This document shows, in pieces, positions 28,201 through 37,435 of a DNA stretch of 64,000 bases; the first letter of the stretch is position 1, and the number at the start of each line of letters is the position of its first letter. This DNA comes from Commensalibacter melissae (GTDB lineage: Bacteria; Pseudomonadota; Alphaproteobacteria; Acetobacterales; Acetobacteraceae): NCBI RefSeq assembly GCF_009734185.1, contig NZ_CP046393.1, positions 674,501 through 738,500 on the forward strand, written 5' to 3'. Under the pieces are notes generated by a model. It did not search any database. It saw nothing but the letters and a program-made list of their open reading frames with translations, and was not told the origin of the DNA. Made by a program: the position numbers and the translations under genes.

Positions 28201-29563
28201 ACCTTTAAATTCAAATGGTAAGATGGATTTGAATCTTGAAGGGAAAATTGATTTGGGATTGGGAAATGCGATTGCGGGTGCCTATGGTCAGCAAGTCAAG
28301 GGCAATATCAATCTTGCCATGCAAATTGGGGGAAGTTTTATGGAACCGATTGTTAATGGAACTGTACAGCTTTTCAAAGGAAGTTTTAGAGATTACGCAC
28401 AAGGGACAAGTATTCAGGATATACAGGCAAAGCTTGTTGGGAAAAAAGATCATATAACCCTTGAATCACTTACTGCCAAGGCGGGACATGGGGATATATA
28501 TGCCAATGGACAAATTGGAGTTTTTCAACCGGGTATTCCCGTAAGCTTGCATATGAATATGAAAAATGCCCGTCCATTGGTTAGTGATTTGTTAACAGCC
28601 ATTCTTGATGGTGATATCGATGTTAGTGGAATGGCAAAATCAAAAATTGATATGAAGGGAACAATTCGGATCAAACATGCCGAGATTAATATACCGCATT
28701 CTATTTCAAGTTCTGTTGTACCATTAAAAGTAATTCGTCCAGGTGACAAGATTGAAACAGAAAGCAGGCCAAATCTTCCAGGACCCATTATCGGTTTGGA
28801 TTTAACCATTAAATCTGCCGGTCAAATCTTGGTTCAAGGTTTCGGACTGTTTACAGATATGGCAGGCGCATTGCATATCACTGGAACAGCTGATGCGCCT
28901 TCAGTTGCGGGGGGAATGAAGATGCAAAACGGTCATATTGATCTTTCAGGAATATCATTGGATTTCACAAGGGGTGTGATCGGGTTTCAGGGAAGTAATG
29001 TAGATCGCAAGATTGATCCCTCTCTGGATTTTGAGGTAAAAAAAACGGTTGAAGGAAACACGGCCAGATTATTGATTACAGGTTTTGCAAGTTCACCCAA
29101 AATCACGTTAACCTCTTCCCCTCCATTGTCACAAGACAGGGTTCTAGCCATTCTATTATTTGGTGTTGATTCACAAAGTCTTTCGGCAACCCAAATGGCA
29201 GAAATAGGATTGGCATTGGCAACGTTGGGTGGACAAAGTGCAGGGATTGATCCCTTGGGTACCGTGAGAAAAAGCCTTGGATTGGATCGACTTTCTTTAG
29301 GAGGGGGGAGTCGTAGCAATGAAAATGGAGGCTCCAATAATGGAGCAAGTGTTGCGGCAGGGAAGTATGTGGCAAAAGGTGTTTATATTGGTGCCAAACA
29401 ATCTACAGGCAATGCAGGTACACAGGCCGAGATGCAGATTGATATCACCAAACACTTGAAAGCTACTGCAACGGTTGGTACGGGAAAAGACAATTCAAGA
29501 TTTGTTACCCCAGATAATGATCCAGGTAGTAACGTGGGATTGCTTTATGAGTTTGATTATTAA
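25283..29563 (+). CDS. tamB: Translocation and assembly module protein TamB (DUF490/AsmA-like)
   Basis: The 1426-residue protein has a single N-terminal membrane anchor (about residues 30-55), a very long beta-rich periplasmic body expected to form a hydrophobic groove, and the conserved C-terminal TamB domain (last 350 residues) with SSPPLSQDRVLAILLFG and a final aromatic residue. It bridges inner and outer membranes and works with TamA, most likely moving phospholipids. It starts by TAATG overlap with tamA. A strong hairpin terminator follows at 29641-29698. Confidence 0.94.
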   Translation: MSQSSKEPEKKQSIDKVPRNIKVRKVKYSIIKSILWFLASILILLVAMVFALFIYLNTQSGKEFLSDKIDVWTDHSINVKGIHGNFPNHLIVEEITLKKLPSTDKPWLILKKVKLDWSFFELLYKKLFIQSLLAEEIDIEDLPKSTQSPDASYSTSSDLSFLWLFASINHLQINKLHLAQTIFSKTLDLKVNGKLSTSNILFFLDEFKLNALPDTNLELDGEELNKSTNLSLKLTVKNHQVSKGQLTFLAKSNPDGILERLLKSDQLTPLSFNLSLDGPFDSLNTKMELKSNQTYLRENGHIDLNHSKMNVDLSGHSPAVTLNPQIHWDGWDLDARLTGLLTKPIGQGKFKLVNLAAGKTFLNNLIVSFSGEQNDDLQAINSRQIDRAHIHLIAEGLRVPGKHPMMFAKVPIIADAVYGINEPEQSIDFRVQHDLVKAVGHIFFYPVLKGSIDLALPHLSDIAELTGVRLGGQSVFNLAFTMPEHADNPIVFDLDGPIQVNQGLPAMVNMVGSKGHLGIHARIFHKEKPDIYLDNLTISGQNLSIQGNGHLLDQQVRAVVNLNIDNLMALSPLLTGQGKAVLKADGSLEDLGLRFEMATKFQTSSKRDYAIAPSDLKMKAELNHLFALPTLLVSLNGNLDRSPIEMELLASQKKNTDNYYFNLRKLNWRSLNGLADFSISGKNIIPNGNLDIKITRLADFKKLVRQNIEGNLALQIHSSPHTNQKLFVNASSKVNMPNYRFNNLLLTGYIDYPLDKPLINLKAQISDFQLPQAKGNIQLSANGFIDNLKVVANADFPSLMKSKGAFDTALLLDLKKKNVFLQKLNALAKGENIHLTAPAKVDFGEKVAIDHFRLTLAPPNAPLAIIDLAGVIMPALNLNASIQNVTPAILRPFLPQLQANGTLDAQARLKGTLEKPTGSIQIKAANIKMLTGEAASLPVAQLISRTNLMGKNAQTHTHLQMGKKFDLSMNGLIPLNSNGKMDLNLEGKIDLGLGNAIAGAYGQQVKGNINLAMQIGGSFMEPIVNGTVQLFKGSFRDYAQGTSIQDIQAKLVGKKDHITLESLTAKAGHGDIYANGQIGVFQPGIPVSLHMNMKNARPLVSDLLTAILDGDIDVSGMAKSKIDMKGTIRIKHAEINIPHSISSSVVPLKVIRPGDKIETESRPNLPGPIIGLDLTIKSAGQILVQGFGLFTDMAGALHITGTADAPSVAGGMKMQNGHIDLSGISLDFTRGVIGFQGSNVDRKIDPSLDFEVKKTVEGNTARLLITGFASSPKITLTSSPPLSQDRVLAILLFGVDSQSLSATQMAEIGLALATLGGQSAGIDPLGTVRKSLGLDRLSLGGGSRSNENGGSNNGASVAAGKYVAKGVYIGAKQSTGNAGTQAEMQIDITKHLKATATVGTGKDNSRFVTPDNDPGSNVGLLYEFDY

Positions 29564-29640
29564 GGTAAATTAGAAAATATTAATTTTAATTTGATATCAA
29601 GAATTTATACAACCAATCAGGAATTCGCTTATTTAACATT

Positions 29641-29698
29641 AAAAAAGGACGATTTGAATATGTTTTGAAACAGTATGATTATTCAAGCGTCTTTTTTT
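29641..29698. terminator. Terminator between convergent tamB and dld
   Basis: A-rich arm at 29641-29660 pairs with 29680-29698 (TATTCAAGCGTC then seven T) with one small bulge. T-runs occur on both strands, so it can stop both transcripts. Confidence 0.8.
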
Positions 29699-29708
29699 CT
29701 TAAAGCTG

Positions 29709-31439
29709 TTATTCTTTCCAGTTTTTTAATTTGCTAGTTTTTCCAATGCCAGGATTGAAAGCATTGCAAGGATCAAGATCTTTGTAAAAATTCTTCAAAG
29801 GATCTTTAGCGGGGTAAAGATGACCGACATTATGTTCAGCGGGATATTCCGCTCCTCTTTGATCAAGAATTCTCAACATTTTTTCTTCAAGTGCAAATAC
29901 ATCATATCCTTTTTGAATAATATAATCCTGATGAAAAACGTGACAAAAGAAATGACCGTAATATAATTTATGGAGAATTGGTTCTTCTATTTCTTCAGGC
30001 AAATGTTCCACCCATTCTTTATCATTACGGCGTAGGGCAACATCAATGGCCAGAATATTTTCAACCGTATCCGTATGGACATTCCTGTAACGAACAGCAG
30101 CGCCTGCCACGGCAAAGCGATGCAGGAATGCTTTGCGACCTTCTTCGGCATTGCATTCAAAAAAGCTACCCGATGTTTTTTCCTTAAAATAAGATTTTAA
30201 ATGGGAACGAACAGGTTCAATTTCTTCTTTGCCCACTTTCAATAGCAAATGATGTTCATATTTTTTTGCATATTCGTTCATTCGTTCCGGCAAATGCTGA
30301 GGAAATAATTTACTAAAAAACTGCATTGCCTTGTCACTGAAATGTTTTGGGAAAAACGGGATTTTATTTGTAATAAAATCAAATTTGTTTTTCAGGGAGA
30401 ATAATTGTGGAATATATGCAGTACCCAGACAATTTATAAAAATGAATGTATCTTTTCCGTAAATAGCGGCAATATTGTAAGCATCTTGATGGATATACTC
30501 ACCGGATATGGGAACTATTTTCTTGCTGAGCATATTATATCGAATATTGGTAAGATCATTTGGATCGTTTGTACCGATATAAAAAACTCTTGTTTCCTTT
30601 TCCTGTGGAAATGTATCAAGGCGTACAGCAAAAATTGAGAGTTTACCGGCACATCCAGAGGCTTCATATAAATGATTGGGATCGGCATTATAACGGGCGG
30701 GTGTAGGGGCATCAACTTCGCAGACATGATCCCTATAATGATGGTCTGAACAGCATTTATCAGATTGTTTTATCAATTCATGATCAAAATTACCGTGATC
30801 AAGTCGTCCCAGAATTTCCTCAGGTGTGTTTCCCAACTCAACGCCAAGATGATTAACAAGTTCTAATTTACCCTCTTTGTTACATTGGGCATAAAGGGCC
30901 ATCTCGGTATAGGCGGGGCCTCGCTGAACCAATGCTCCACCAGAATTATTGCTTATTCCTCCAAGAACTGAAGCACCGATGCAAGATGATCCGATTACAG
31001 AATGAGGATCACGATGATAGGGCCTTAATTTTTGTTCAAGTTCATTTAAAGTCGCCCCGGGAAGACATATTACCTGCTCACCATTATTAATCACATAAAT
31101 TTTTTTCATTTTCATGGTGTTAATAATGACAATGTCACGATCATAATCATTGCCATCGGGGGTAGATCCACCGGTCAATCCAGTATTGGCGGCCTGCATG
31201 ATAATTATTACATTTGATTCTATACAGGCCTTGACAACATTCCACTGATCCAGAATATGCTCTGGCGTTACAATTGCTATTGCTTTCCCAGATCCATATC
31301 GAAAACCATTACAATATAATCCCATTTTGGATGGGTCAGTTATAACGTTTCTGCTTCCAGATATTTTTGTTAATTGAACAATCAAATTTTGATTGGATGT
31401 ATTATGAGAGGCAGAGATCGATTTTTTTTGAAAAAACAT
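29709..31439 (-). CDS. dld: Quinone-dependent D-lactate dehydrogenase
   Basis: The 576-residue flavoprotein has an N-terminal FAD-binding domain with AANTGLTGGSTPDG and GSSCIGASVLGGISNNSGG, and a C-terminal membrane-associated D-lactate dehydrogenase domain including VRYRNVHTD and PAEHNVGHLYPA. It oxidises D-lactate to pyruvate at the cytoplasmic face of the membrane and passes electrons to quinone. Length matches the E. coli enzyme. This fits lactate use by acetic acid bacteria. It stands alone, convergent with tamB. Confidence 0.96.
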   Translation of the reverse strand: MFFQKKSISASHNTSNQNLIVQLTKISGSRNVITDPSKMGLYCNGFRYGSGKAIAIVTPEHILDQWNVVKACIESNVIIIMQAANTGLTGGSTPDGNDYDRDIVIINTMKMKKIYVINNGEQVICLPGATLNELEQKLRPYHRDPHSVIGSSCIGASVLGGISNNSGGALVQRGPAYTEMALYAQCNKEGKLELVNHLGVELGNTPEEILGRLDHGNFDHELIKQSDKCCSDHHYRDHVCEVDAPTPARYNADPNHLYEASGCAGKLSIFAVRLDTFPQEKETRVFYIGTNDPNDLTNIRYNMLSKKIVPISGEYIHQDAYNIAAIYGKDTFIFINCLGTAYIPQLFSLKNKFDFITNKIPFFPKHFSDKAMQFFSKLFPQHLPERMNEYAKKYEHHLLLKVGKEEIEPVRSHLKSYFKEKTSGSFFECNAEEGRKAFLHRFAVAGAAVRYRNVHTDTVENILAIDVALRRNDKEWVEHLPEEIEEPILHKLYYGHFFCHVFHQDYIIQKGYDVFALEEKMLRILDQRGAEYPAEHNVGHLYPAKDPLKNFYKDLDPCNAFNPGIGKTSKLKNWKE

Positions 31440-31587
31440 TTTGTATACGCTTTTGACAATCTAAAAATTATTCAGGTTCTAATAACCTTTATAAATAGTT
31501 AATAAGCCTTTTATCATACTCGTTTAATATCATTTGTAAAGGATAACAAAATGTCATTATATATTCATTTATTATAAATAAAGACAT

Positions 31588-31615
31588 GAAAAAAAAGGAG
31601 AGTAACTCTCCTTTC
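31588..31615 (-). terminator. Rho-independent terminator of carD
   Basis: AAAGGAGAGT (31594-31603) pairs with ACTCTCCTTT (31605-31614), followed on the minus strand by a run of eight T (31596-31589). It lies 31 bases past the carD stop. Confidence 0.88.
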
Positions 31616-31645
31616 ATTGTAATTGTAATGATCAATTGATAAATT

Positions 31646-32233
31646 CTAAGCTGTTTTCATCACGTTTGTTAATTCGTTGAGAACGTCTTCTGGTTTTTTT
31701 GATTCCAAAACGGCCACCTCGGTTACAAAACGGTCTTGAGCCGCTTCAAATAGTTTTCTTTCGCTAAAACTGCCATCGAGACTGTCAGCATTTCTGCGTA
31801 GATCCCTTAAAACTTCAGCAATCTGCATCAGATCACCAGAATTGATTTTTTCCTGGTAAACCAAAGCCCGTCTTGCCCACATACCTTTGCTGATTTGCGG
31901 CTTGCTTTTAATAATTGACATGGCTTTTCCGACAATTTCACGGGAAGCAATTTTGCGTAATCCAGCTTTTTTTGCTTTATCTAAAGGGATACGCAGGGTC
32001 ATCTGATTATCTGGAAAAGAGATCTGGATCATTTCCAGTTTCGTGCCTGCAATCTCTTCCACGCCAATACGATCAATTCGGCCTACACCATGTGCAGCAT
32101 AAACAATGGCATCGCCTTCTTGAAAAGGAAAAGAGGTTTTACTATTGGATTGTTGTGCGGCGGTTTCTGCGACGGCTGCTTGAGCCATTTCGTCGGTTAC
32201 ACCACCTTTGGAAGAATTTTTCAATACACTCAT
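31646..32233 (-). CDS. carD: CarD-family transcriptional regulator
   Basis: The 195-residue protein has a Gln/Ser-rich N-terminal tail (1-33), a RNA polymerase-interacting Tudor-like domain beginning FQEGDAIVYAAHGVGRIDRI, and a helical C-terminal DNA-interacting domain with SKGMWARRALVYQEKINSGD. CarD proteins bind RNA polymerase beta and steady the open complex at promoters. The ATG at 32233 has no Shine-Dalgarno sequence and lies only about 8 bases from a promoter -10 element, so the mRNA may be leaderless. A clear terminator follows. Confidence 0.95.
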   Translation of the reverse strand: MSVLKNSSKGGVTDEMAQAAVAETAAQQSNSKTSFPFQEGDAIVYAAHGVGRIDRIGVEEIAGTKLEMIQISFPDNQMTLRIPLDKAKKAGLRKIASREIVGKAMSIIKSKPQISKGMWARRALVYQEKINSGDLMQIAEVLRDLRRNADSLDGSFSERKLFEAAQDRFVTEVAVLESKKPEDVLNELTNVMKTA

Positions 32234-32240
32234 TTAATAT

Positions 32241-32269
32241 ACTATACCATATTCAGGATAAATTGTCAT
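32241..32269 (-). promoter_or_regulatory. carD promoter
   Basis: On the minus strand, ATGACA (32269-32264) and TATAGT (32246-32241) are separated by exactly 17 bases and end 8 bases before the carD ATG, so transcription would start at about the start codon. Confidence 0.6.
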
Positions 32270-32330
32270 TTGATATTTTAGAAAAGGCAAAATTTTATAT
32301 AATGTGTATATATAGGTATTTTATTTTAAT

Positions 32331-33212
32331 TTACCATTGAATTCCGTTAATGGAAGGAATAGGGCGTTGAGAAGATTGATTGATTTGTTCAAGCAAATCG
32401 ATCTCGATGCTGCGTGACATTGTTAACATGGGCAAGGAATGCGGACTTTCATCAAAGGGATCTTGCAAATCATTTCCAATTCGGTCCAGAGCCAAAAATA
32501 AAAAACCCACAAGTGCGGACCCTAATGGTGTGATCCACCCAAGTGTATCCACCATTGAAAAAGGAAGAATGATGCAGATAACTTCACTTAGTAAACGGGG
32601 CAGGGTGGAAAACTGGATTGATAAGGGTGTATTTTTAATTCTTTCCAAGGCACCTTGTGCATTGGCCAAGTCAGATAAAATTCTGTCGATTTGAGAGTGA
32701 AGGGCGCCGTCAATATTTTTTTGGCGGCTTTCCTGGGTTACCATATAGCCGATCTGAACAAGAATGCCATTAGGCTGGTTGCGCTGATTTTTAATATAGG
32801 TTTGAATGGAATGGGGCAATATTTTTTTTACATTATAACTGGTCAGGGAATTTTTATTTCTTAAATGATAGGATAGACTGTATGCATATCCGGCCATGGC
32901 ATATATAAGCTCGGGTTTGCTATCGAGAATACTCATGCATTGCCTGGCAAATGATCGACAGTTATTTGTGACTGATCCCCAATGTATACGTGCCTCCCAC
33001 CATCGATTATATGCCGTATTGTTTCTGAAATTCATAAAAAGGACGAGCACAGATCCAATCAGGGCGGTTGGTAATGCTGATTGATCAAACCAGTGTAGAT
33101 TAAAAATTTTATATCCAATGACGACTAGCATGTCCCAAATAAATAAAATGAGTAAAGGTTTAAAACTTGTCTGTATAAGAAAAAGAAGTCCACGTTTCGG
33201 GTTTACAATCAT
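32331..33212 (-). CDS. Bestrophin-like membrane channel (UPF0187)
   Basis: The 293-residue protein matches bacterial bestrophin homologues: two N-terminal helices, the conserved FRNNTAYNRWWEAR segment, a cytoplasmic helical middle, and further helices near WITPLGSALVGFLFLALD. Bacterial members characterised so far form pentameric cation channels in the inner membrane, while eukaryotic ones conduct chloride. Its physiological role here is unknown. It is a single gene between carD and a GNAT gene. Confidence 0.9.
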   Translation of the reverse strand: MIVNPKRGLLFLIQTSFKPLLILFIWDMLVVIGYKIFNLHWFDQSALPTALIGSVLVLFMNFRNNTAYNRWWEARIHWGSVTNNCRSFARQCMSILDSKPELIYAMAGYAYSLSYHLRNKNSLTSYNVKKILPHSIQTYIKNQRNQPNGILVQIGYMVTQESRQKNIDGALHSQIDRILSDLANAQGALERIKNTPLSIQFSTLPRLLSEVICIILPFSMVDTLGWITPLGSALVGFLFLALDRIGNDLQDPFDESPHSLPMLTMSRSIEIDLLEQINQSSQRPIPSINGIQW

Positions 33213-33346
33213 AGTTTAATTTTCATCATTATAATGTATAGTTATTGATTTTACTAAACAAACTAATGGAAAACTATGGTTTATTTTTGTTGATTGTATT
33301 TTTTCTTTAAAAAATTGATTATGTATTGAAATACAATTACATGTTT

Positions 33347-34066
33347 TTACTTAACATAATAATTCATCAATTTTTGCAAGGATTTCTTCTGAATTCCTTC
33401 AGAATCAAAATTGTCAGGATCAAGCCAGTCATTAAATGCCTTGGAGAGTTTTGGAAATTCAAGGTCAAGAATTGAATACCATGCTGTATCCCGGTTACGG
33501 CCATGAATAACCAAAGCTTGACGGAATATTCCCTCGAATGTGAAACCATAGCGTAATGCCGCAGCACGAGAGGGTGCATTTAAGGTATCACATTTCCATT
33601 CAAGACGACGATAACCAAGTTCCTCGAATGCATATTTCATTAAAAGATAGATTGCCTCCGTGGCCATTGTTGTTTTTTTTAATCGTCCAGAAAAAATAAC
33701 GCTACCAATTTCTATCACACCATTTGTTGGATCTATTCGCATGAGAGCAATTGAACCGATTGCTTGATTGGAATTCTTGTCAAGAATTGCATAATGAAAT
33801 GGATCTTTGATATTTTCTAATTTAAGTAGCCATTCCCGATATTCATTAAAGTCATTAAACGGGCCGGATAAAAGATAGGTCCATAGCCCTTTATCAGTAC
33901 CGTTAAAAAAGGCATCATAAAGTTGCAAAGCATGTTGTCTGACATTTATGCGTTCAAGCCGGCAATATTGTCCCGTGATTGTTTCTTTTTTGGGAAGCTT
34001 TGCTTTTTTCCATGAAGGAAGAGCTTGACCAATCGGTTGTTGATAAACATTAAAACGGATCGACAT
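33347..34066 (-). CDS. GNAT-family N-acetyltransferase (RimJ/RimL-like)
   Basis: The 239-residue protein contains an Acetyltransf_3 domain at about residues 28-200, with strand-helix pattern GSIALMRIDPTNGVIEIGSVIF, an acetyl-CoA site region LKKTTMATEAIYLLMKYAF, and LNAPSRAAALRYGFTFEGIFRQ. This is the RimL/RimJ type that acetylates protein N-termini or small amines. The substrate cannot be told from sequence. It is monocistronic between the bestrophin and AraC genes. Confidence 0.9.
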   Translation of the reverse strand: MSIRFNVYQQPIGQALPSWKKAKLPKKETITGQYCRLERINVRQHALQLYDAFFNGTDKGLWTYLLSGPFNDFNEYREWLLKLENIKDPFHYAILDKNSNQAIGSIALMRIDPTNGVIEIGSVIFSGRLKKTTMATEAIYLLMKYAFEELGYRRLEWKCDTLNAPSRAAALRYGFTFEGIFRQALVIHGRNRDTAWYSILDLEFPKLSKAFNDWLDPDNFDSEGIQKKSLQKLMNYYVK

Positions 34067-34179
34067 CGTGGACCTTTCTATGAGAGGAATAATTCTAGTA
34101 AGGCAAAATTACTGTTAGAAATTGAATAAGCATTTTTTTAGTGGAGCTATACGAAAGAATGACATTCTGGAATGAAAAA

Positions 34180-35091
34180 CTATATTTGATTAAAATTTTT
34201 TATATCTTTTTGGGGAGACTTGCCAAATATGGCTTTGTAATCATGACTAAAATGTGAGGGACTTTCATAACCAACCTGATAGGAAGCAGTGGCAGCGTTA
34301 AGATTATTATTGATCATCAGACGTTTTGCTTCATGAACGCGTAACCATTTTTGATATTGTAACGGGCTTTTTCCGGTTATTTGGCGAAAATGATGATGCA
34401 AGCTTGAGGGGCTCATGTTAACAGCACTGGCAAGATGGCTTATTTTCAAGGGTTGAGAATAATTTTGTTTAAGCCATTCGATTGCTTTTCTGATATTAGA
34501 TCCTGTATTACCAGTTGTTATAATCTGTAAAAGAATTGGTGCGGCATCGCTGGTTAACAGTCGATAGTAAATTTCCCTGATGACTAACGGGGCAAGAACT
34601 GGAATGGTTTCGGGCTCATCCATTAAGGATAAAAGTCTGTACATGGGTTCCAAAAAGGATACATTAACACTGCAAATAGATACACTGCTACATTTCGTTT
34701 TGTTTGAATTCCTAAGATCAATTTGTGTACTTAACTCTGCAATAATATTGCGTTCCAAATTTAAGGAAATTCCAAAACAGGGTTTAATAGGGGATGCTTC
34801 CATTATTTGGCTGTTCGTAGGGATGTCCAGAGAAGTAATGAGCAAATGATGTTTGTCGTATGGAAAGATATTTTTATCAATAATTATCTGTTTAGTACCT
34901 TGGCATAACAAACTGATACTCGGTTGATAAAAACAGGCACATGCTTGATGAGGTGTCTCTTGTCTAAAAAGTTTGAGATCTTTAATCAGGGTGTTATGTG
35001 CACCCGTTGTTTTTACATGTCGTTCAAGAATATTGATTATTTTTTGATAAAATAATTCGGTTTGACTGTCTGAAGACTGATTGAGTGTCAT
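34180..35091 (-). CDS. AraC-family transcriptional regulator
   Basis: The 303-residue protein has an N-terminal AraC-type ligand domain (about 25-185) and two C-terminal helix-turn-helix motifs: LKISHLASAVNMSPSSLHHHF and AATASYQVGYESPSHFSHDYKAIFGKSP. It is divergent from an aldo/keto reductase gene with a 187-base gap, the usual layout for a regulator and its target, and relatives of this N-terminal type often control such reductases. The inducer is unknown. Confidence 0.92.
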   Translation of the reverse strand: MTLNQSSDSQTELFYQKIINILERHVKTTGAHNTLIKDLKLFRQETPHQACACFYQPSISLLCQGTKQIIIDKNIFPYDKHHLLITSLDIPTNSQIMEASPIKPCFGISLNLERNIIAELSTQIDLRNSNKTKCSSVSICSVNVSFLEPMYRLLSLMDEPETIPVLAPLVIREIYYRLLTSDAAPILLQIITTGNTGSNIRKAIEWLKQNYSQPLKISHLASAVNMSPSSLHHHFRQITGKSPLQYQKWLRVHEAKRLMINNNLNAATASYQVGYESPSHFSHDYKAIFGKSPQKDIKNFNQI

Positions 35092-35173
35092 TATAATGGA
35101 TTAGACAAATTGATGATTATTCAGATTTTATAAGTAAACATAAATTATTTGCAGGATCAGGTAATTATTACGG

Positions 35174-35187
35174 AATATCAAGATATT
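35174..35187. promoter_or_regulatory. Palindrome between araC-type gene and yajO-like gene
   Basis: AATATC and GATATT form a perfect inverted repeat around AA, in the middle of the divergent gap. It could be a regulator site. The region is AT-rich and the site is short, so support is limited. Confidence 0.3.
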
Positions 35188-35278
35188 ATACAACGCTTTT
35201 TTTATCGTATTATTTATTTGAAAATCAAACAATAGAAAAGATTTTCGATAATTTTCATATCATATTTGAGATAAAAAA

Positions 35279-36304
35279 ATGAAGTATACAAATCTAGGTC
35301 GTACAGGTCTTAAAGTATCGAGATTATGTTTGGGATGCATGAGTTTCGGTGAACCCAACCGGTTGCCACAAGCCTGGTCAATTGATGAAACTGCTGCACG
35401 CCCTTTTTTTAGACAGGCCATTGAGGCGGGAATTAATTTTTTTGATACGGCAAATATTTATTCTGGAGGCAGTTCAGAGGAAATAACGGGGCGAGCATTG
35501 AATGATATGGCACGGCGAGAAGAAATTGTGGTGGCGACCAAGGCTTTTTTTCCTTGGCGGAATTCGCCTAATACAGGTTTTCTATCGCGTAAAGCTCTTT
35601 TTCAATCAATTGATGACAGTTTGTCACGATTAAAAATGGATTATGTAGATCTTTACCAAATTCACCGTTTTGACCATGGAACCCCGATCGAGGAAACCAT
35701 GGAGGCCTTGCATGACATCGTGAAATCAGGAAAGGTTCGCTATATTGGAGCATCCTCTATGGAAACATGGCGTTTTGCCAAAATGCAACATATTGCAAGG
35801 CAAAATGGATGGACACGTTTTGTTTCCATGCAGCCTCAATATAATTTGCTTTATCGGGAAGAGGAACGGGAAATGTTGCCTTTTTGTGCGGATCAAGGTA
35901 TTGGTGTCATTCCTTGGAGTCCAATGGCAAGGGGACGATTGACTCGTGATTTTGATGAAGTTACACGACGTACTCAAAATGATGCTTTTGCTTTGAAAAT
36001 GTATCAGGATGCAGAACAGCAGGATCGAAAAGTCGTGGAGGTTGTCGCAAAGATTGCCAACTTGCATCATGTCCCTCGTGCATATGTTGCATTGGGCTGG
36101 TTATTATCAAAAAAATACGTAACGGCACCTATTATTGGGGTAACAAAGGCTGAACATTTGACAACGGCTGTAAAGGCGCTTGATTTTTCTTTAACAGAAA
36201 ATGAAATAAACAGTCTTGAAGCACCGTATGTACCGCATCCTGTAAATGGAATTATTCCTCCATTGTCAAAGGAACCTATGACGATTACACCGCCCAGGGT
36301 TTAG
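35279..36304 (+). CDS. Aldo/keto reductase, YajO-like
   Basis: The 341-residue TIM-barrel enzyme has the aldo/keto reductase tetrad Asp56, Tyr61, Lys88 and His129, NADP-binding GVTKAEHL near the C-terminus, and IPWSPMARGRLTR. Segments SRLCLGCMSFGEP, SSEEITGRAL and YREEEREMLPFC closely resemble E. coli YajO, which reduces aldehydes and has been linked to deoxyxylulose phosphate formation. Substrate here is unproven. It is divergent from an AraC regulator and followed by a second aldo/keto reductase. Confidence 0.93.
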   Translation: MKYTNLGRTGLKVSRLCLGCMSFGEPNRLPQAWSIDETAARPFFRQAIEAGINFFDTANIYSGGSSEEITGRALNDMARREEIVVATKAFFPWRNSPNTGFLSRKALFQSIDDSLSRLKMDYVDLYQIHRFDHGTPIEETMEALHDIVKSGKVRYIGASSMETWRFAKMQHIARQNGWTRFVSMQPQYNLLYREEEREMLPFCADQGIGVIPWSPMARGRLTRDFDEVTRRTQNDAFALKMYQDAEQQDRKVVEVVAKIANLHHVPRAYVALGWLLSKKYVTAPIIGVTKAEHLTTAVKALDFSLTENEINSLEAPYVPHPVNGIIPPLSKEPMTITPPRV

Positions 36305-36381
36305 ATATTCCAATTCATTTGAATTGCATTATCTGCAAAATCAAAAATATTTAAAATTGCAAACAAAAAGATTGAGCTATC

Positions 36382-37371
36382 ATGAGATATCGATTTTTGG
36401 GAAGAACAGGTCTGAAGATAAGTGATTTATGTCTTGGAACCATGAATTTTGGTGATGTCACGGATGAAAAAGAAAGCTGCATGATTATGGATAAGGCAAT
36501 TGATGCAGGAATTAATTTTTTTGATACGGCAGATGTTTATGGAGGATTACAATGGCCAGAAATTCCTAGGGGATATGGCATTTCTGAAGAAATTATAGGA
36601 CGATGGTTTAAAAAGAGCGGTCAGAGAGACAAGGTTATATTGGCTACCAAAGTTTACCAGCCTATGGATTTTGGGCCGAATGACCGGTATTTGTCAGCTT
36701 ATCATATTCGAAAAGCGTGTGAAGACAGTTTGCGACGCTTAAAAACTGATCATATTGATCTTTATCAAATGCATCATATTGATCGAGAAACTCCATGGGA
36801 GGAAATATGGCAGGCAATGGAGTTATTGGTTCAACAGGGAAAAGTTTTATATATAGGAAGTTGTAATTTTGCTGGTTGGCAAATAGCCACTGCTCAGGGA
36901 TTGGCCAAGGAACGTCATTTTTACGGACTGGTTTCTGAGCAAAGCCCCTATAATCTGACAGAACGTACAGTTGAGCTGGAAGTCCTTCCATCCTGTCGAT
37001 ATCATGGTCTTGGATTTATTCCCTATTCTCCATTGGCAGGTGGATTGCTTGGGGGTGTCCTCTCGAAACAGAAAAATGGCGAGCGACGTTTTAGAGAACA
37101 GGAACTGAAAATAATTGAAAAATTAAGATACCAACTTGAAAAATATGAGAATCTTGCTGCTGAACTTAAAATAACTCCTGCAAATTTAGCCCTTGCCTGG
37201 TTAAGACATCAACCTGATGTCACAGCACCGATTATTGGACCTCGTACTGAAACACAGCTGGATAATGCTATTGAAGGGCTTTCCATTACATTGTCAGATG
37301 AAATAATACATACTTTAAATGATATTTGGCCCGGTATGGGGGGTGAGGCACCTGAAGCCTATGCCTGGTAG
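36382..37371 (+). CDS. Aldo/keto reductase
   Basis: The 329-residue enzyme has the tetrad Asp48, Tyr53, Lys90 and His131 and the nucleotide site region APIIGPRTETQLDNA. Compared with the preceding reductase it is only moderately similar, with an insertion after Tyr53 (GGLQWPEIPRGYG), so the pair is not a recent duplication. NADPH-dependent reduction of an aldehyde or ketone is expected; the substrate is unknown. It lies 77 bases after the first reductase and is followed by a strong shared terminator. Confidence 0.93.
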   Translation: MRYRFLGRTGLKISDLCLGTMNFGDVTDEKESCMIMDKAIDAGINFFDTADVYGGLQWPEIPRGYGISEEIIGRWFKKSGQRDKVILATKVYQPMDFGPNDRYLSAYHIRKACEDSLRRLKTDHIDLYQMHHIDRETPWEEIWQAMELLVQQGKVLYIGSCNFAGWQIATAQGLAKERHFYGLVSEQSPYNLTERTVELEVLPSCRYHGLGFIPYSPLAGGLLGGVLSKQKNGERRFREQELKIIEKLRYQLEKYENLAAELKITPANLALAWLRHQPDVTAPIIGPRTETQLDNAIEGLSITLSDEIIHTLNDIWPGMGGEAPEAYAW

Positions 37372-37435
37372 AAATTTTTCAAGTCTATAATTATTGATGA
37401 TAAATTCATATAATCATGTGAATTAATTTATTTCG

